Source: Methanogenium cariaci JCM 10550 (lineage in GTDB: Archaea > Halobacteriota > Methanomicrobia > Methanomicrobiales > Methanomicrobiaceae). From it: a DNA stretch of 64,000 nucleotides. Shown here piece after piece: positions 61,870 through 64,000 of the stretch. The notes below the pieces were generated by a model that had not been told where the DNA came from, did no database searches, and was given only the letters and a program-made list of their open reading frames with translations. Where the stretch lies: the NCBI RefSeq assembly GCF_001315945.1, contig NZ_BBBG01000006.1, positions 62,001-126,000 on the forward strand, in the 5' to 3' direction. Positions within the stretch are counted from its first letter, which is position 1; every line of letters starts with the position of its first letter. A program made the position numbers and the translations under genes.

Positions 61870-62618
61870 TCATCTCATTTTTTTCCGGTGAAGGAGCAAT
61901 CCCTTCAACTCTCCACACCTCCCCCCCTGTCCCTGCCGCAAGGATGCATCCTGCCAAGCTGCAGGGGGGGCAGGGGGGCAATCTCACCGATCTTCAGAGA
62001 CTCGGACCGAACCTGTTCGCACGCCGCGGTAAACCTGAACCCTGAGAATCGGACAACGATGCTCTCTCCTTCTTCGGTCACCTCCACCTCTTCTGCTACG
62101 TGTATCAGATCCCGTTCGGTTTCTGAAATGGCTGTGCAGATGTCCGAAATCTCGTGGGGGGGTATCTGGAGTTCACCGGAATGACAAAGTTTTTCCATTA
62201 TTGGCATGCCGGAAGGCACCGAAAAGATTCCTCCCGTTTCCGGTTCAGGCACAATGACGGTGGAATCCGGTTTTGGCATGCTTTGAGTATTGCCCGTTGG
62301 ATTGAACTGACGTACGATGTCCCCCCCGTCCGGAATGAAATGAGCAGGGCCTGAAGCCCCCCCAAGTTCTGCCACAACCTGAGCGTAGCTGATCATAAGA
62401 CCGGTTGAAAAGAGTGACGCCACATCTGCCGGAATCCCTTCCTCGGGCCGGGTGACCATCAGAAATACTGCGCCAAAAAAACAGGCGCATGATGCCACCA
62501 CCAGTGTTGCGGCAGGTAAGTCTGTTCTTCCGGTGACAAACACCGGAACAATCAGAAACAGTGCGATTACCATTAGAAGTATCGGCGACTGATATTCTTT
62601 GGAAATGATGTTATTCAT
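61870..62618 (-). CDS. Membrane-associated protein with a Cys motif, frame breaks near the end
   Basis: Two membrane helices (PILLMVIALFLIVPVFVTG; ATLVVASCACFFGAVFLMV), GGASGPAHFIPDGGDIVRQF, a middle with IVPEPETGGIFSVPSGMPIM, and SIVVRFSGFRFTAACEQVRS. The frame as read ends oddly; with G6 61973-61978 as five the tail becomes IAPCPPCSLAGCILAAGTGG then EVWRVEGIAPSPEK, with a CPxC motif near the C-terminus that I recall from relatives in DUF58 clusters. An A7 run at 61878-61884 then decides the stop at about 61870. Start overlaps the upstream gene by eight bases. Function unknown; a redox or metal role is suggested by the Cys pair. Confidence 0.62.
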
Positions 62619-63060
62619 CTGAATTACTCCTCATAGCCCGTGATATCGCTTCTTCCCGGGCATACCCGGAAATGACAAGGACGGTGCAGAGAATGGCGAG
62701 CCCCGCAAGCCACCATCCGGTATGGTACATCTGCTGTGCTGCGGTAGCCAGAATGGCAAGCGTGATGGTGGTTGCAATAAGCAGTTTTATTCGGGTATTC
62801 CCGGCAACCGCAGCAAAAAGACTGACTTCGCAGACGACAGCCGCGATATAGGATCCTGTGCAGCCCCCGTACACCAGCAGCTGACCGGCGGCCAGCACAT
62901 ACAGGTTGATGTTCTCTTTTTTCCCTAGGGTGATCAGCGCAACCAGAACCACACATCCCGGTATAATTATCTCGCCGGTTCCCCCCCCAAAGGCGAGGGA
63001 TATGATAGCACCGAGAATTGCGATGCAGATACATCCGGTTCTCCACTGAATGGCCATCAT
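62611..63060 (-). CDS. Small polytopic membrane protein (149 aa)
   Basis: Five membrane segments: CICIAILGAIISLAFGG, IIIPGCVVLVALITL, INLYVLAAGQLLVYG, LLIATTITLAILATAAQQMY and GWWLAGLAILCTVLVISGY. Complete. The start overlaps the stop of the DUF58 gene (ATGA) and its end overlaps the next start, so the three form one operon. It belongs to no family I recognise; proteins of this sort commonly accompany DUF58/MoxR clusters in methanogens. Confidence 0.68.
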   Translation of the reverse strand: MMAIQWRTGCICIAILGAIISLAFGGGTGEIIIPGCVVLVALITLGKKENINLYVLAAGQLLVYGGCTGSYIAAVVCEVSLFAAVAGNTRIKLLIATTITLAILATAAQQMYHTGWWLAGLAILCTVLVISGYAREEAISRAMRSNSDE

Positions 63061-64000
63061 GGTATCACCTCAAGTGAGTCCACATGAAAGAACTCTGCAA
63101 CGGTTCCGATATCTTTTTTGAATGACTCTTTAGGGAGGAATATCTTCACTTGGCGATGCATTGCATACGCAGCGGTTGCCATAGCCCAGACATGGCTGAG
63201 ATCCCCCCCGTCCCGGTGTATAACATTGAATCTCAGTATCGTGGGATGATGCCAGTGCGCGATACATTGTCTCCTCAAATCCGATCGGGCCTGTTGACCT
63301 GCTGAATGTCTCAACAGCGGCCTGTGCCGCGGAGGTGAACGGCATCCGTTCCCCCCCTGCCGCCCGCATCCGTATTGCAAGCATTACCGGGGAATATGCC
63401 CGATAGAGGGAGTGCATGCGCTTTGTCGGGGTGAGTATCCCGGAGAGTTCATGGAGTATGTCAGCACCCGGACCGATATCCCTCATTGCTACTATCTCGC
63501 ACCCTGCCAGAACAACGATCCGGGAAGACTCACGCCGCTCCTGTATCTCTGCAATTCTTTGGATGACCACTTTTCGTACACCGGAAAAGATCTCTTCAGT
63601 ATGAACTGTCATATCATCAGGAAGATCAACCACCAGTGTTGCCGTTCCTCCTTCAACACCCGCATATTCACGCACATATGTTGTCCCGTATTTGGCTGTC
63701 ATCTTCCAGTCAATGTCCCTGATATTATCCCCCCCTGCCGATATTCCCGGAACGAACGGACACCACTGCTTTTCATGGCTGTCCTACGCATGGTCTCCTT
63801 GTCGCTGTATCCCCCCCCGAACCCTCGTACCCCCCCCGCCCTTTTTCCGGAAAGGCAAAGAGATTCGGACTCTGCAGAGAGGAATGATGAACGGAAACCC
63901 TGATCGTAAAGAAGGCATCCGAACAGCGGAGGATGACACCGCCGGGATGAATGGTGCCATGGGCGAGAAGCCGAAAGGAATACTGCAGGGTGCAGGTCCC
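63057..64000 (-). CDS. Second DUF58 protein, 5' end outside the window, frame breaks
   Basis: The DUF58 signature SFREYRQGDNIRDIDWKMTA and YGTTYVREYAGVEGG is present once C7 63729-63735 is reduced to five. Then VVDLPDDMTVHTEEIFSGV, a vWA-like part, and after another break near GGG 63243-63245, RFNVIHRDGGDLSHVWAM and a C-terminus ending FHVDSLEVIP. The part beyond about 63780 (YSFRLLAHGTIHPGG...) fits the N-terminal region of such proteins but is broken by C8 runs at 63811 and 63831. The gene is cut by the window end. It resembles, but is not identical to, the DUF58 gene at 20748, so the window has two such systems. Confidence 0.72.

Noticed and set aside
1-64000. Programmed ribosomal frameshifting at G/C runs
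   Set aside because: Too many genes, including housekeeping ones, would need shifts of +1, +2 or -1 at runs without a common slippery context; sequence error is simpler.

Overview
The window looks like the chromosome of a methanogenic archaeon of the order Methanomicrobiales. The signs are many pilin-like proteins with the archaeal Pilin_N motif, DUF3821/DUF3344-type surface proteins, Big_2/NosD/PEGA surface mosaics, a Tad-like archaeal pilus ATPase with its membrane partner, an ECF transporter, MobB-MoaE, DUF2769, DUF1616 and DUF58 proteins, and TATA-box promoters with AT-rich spacers. No rRNA, tRNA, CRISPR array or insertion sequence could be supported.

Layout. 0.6-17.4 kb is a cell-surface and pilus region: a six-gene pilin operon on the minus strand, a divergent DUF3821 surface protein, a transglutaminase-fold protein without its catalytic residues, a small ORF, a TadA-like ATPase, a TadC-like membrane protein, a large pilin-like protein and three more pilins around an OGG-like DNA glycosylase. 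17.4-22.7 kb holds a decayed serine hydrolase and a minus-strand MoxR - DUF58 - vWA - membrane protein operon. 23.1-38.8 kb is an uptake region: a TiaS-kinase-like protein, an ECF S component, a single-chain double ECF ATPase, four DUF3344-like surface proteins (one about 1,840 residues long), a relic of a second ECF ATPase, the ECF T component and a lipoprotein binding protein. 39-51.8 kb is mostly housekeeping or conserved hypothetical: DUF2769, a cysteine-desulfurase-like enzyme, YbjQ, DUF1835, RavA-like ATPase, DUF4097 lipoprotein, LCM-type methyltransferase, trpF, glmM, mobB-moaE and a DUF5806-like protein. 51.8-57.7 kb is a gene-poor island with one XerA-type recombinase. 57.7-64 kb returns to surface proteins, DUF1616 and a second DUF58 cluster cut by the window end.

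The dominant oddity is base-level. By eye there are well over one hundred G or C runs, mostly 7 or 8 long, spread through genes and spacers alike. Where the native length can be inferred from conserved motifs or from reading frame, it is usually 4, 5 or 6. Runs of 4 shown as 7 add one Gly or Pro to otherwise invariant motifs; runs of 5 or 6 shown as 7 or 8 break the frame. Roughly sixty frame breaks can be inferred, most at G/C runs and a few at A, T or short runs. Coordinates of many genes below therefore span several reading frames that I joined by homology. I think a sequencing or consensus artefact is the likeliest cause, but real tract instability cannot be excluded from one sequence.
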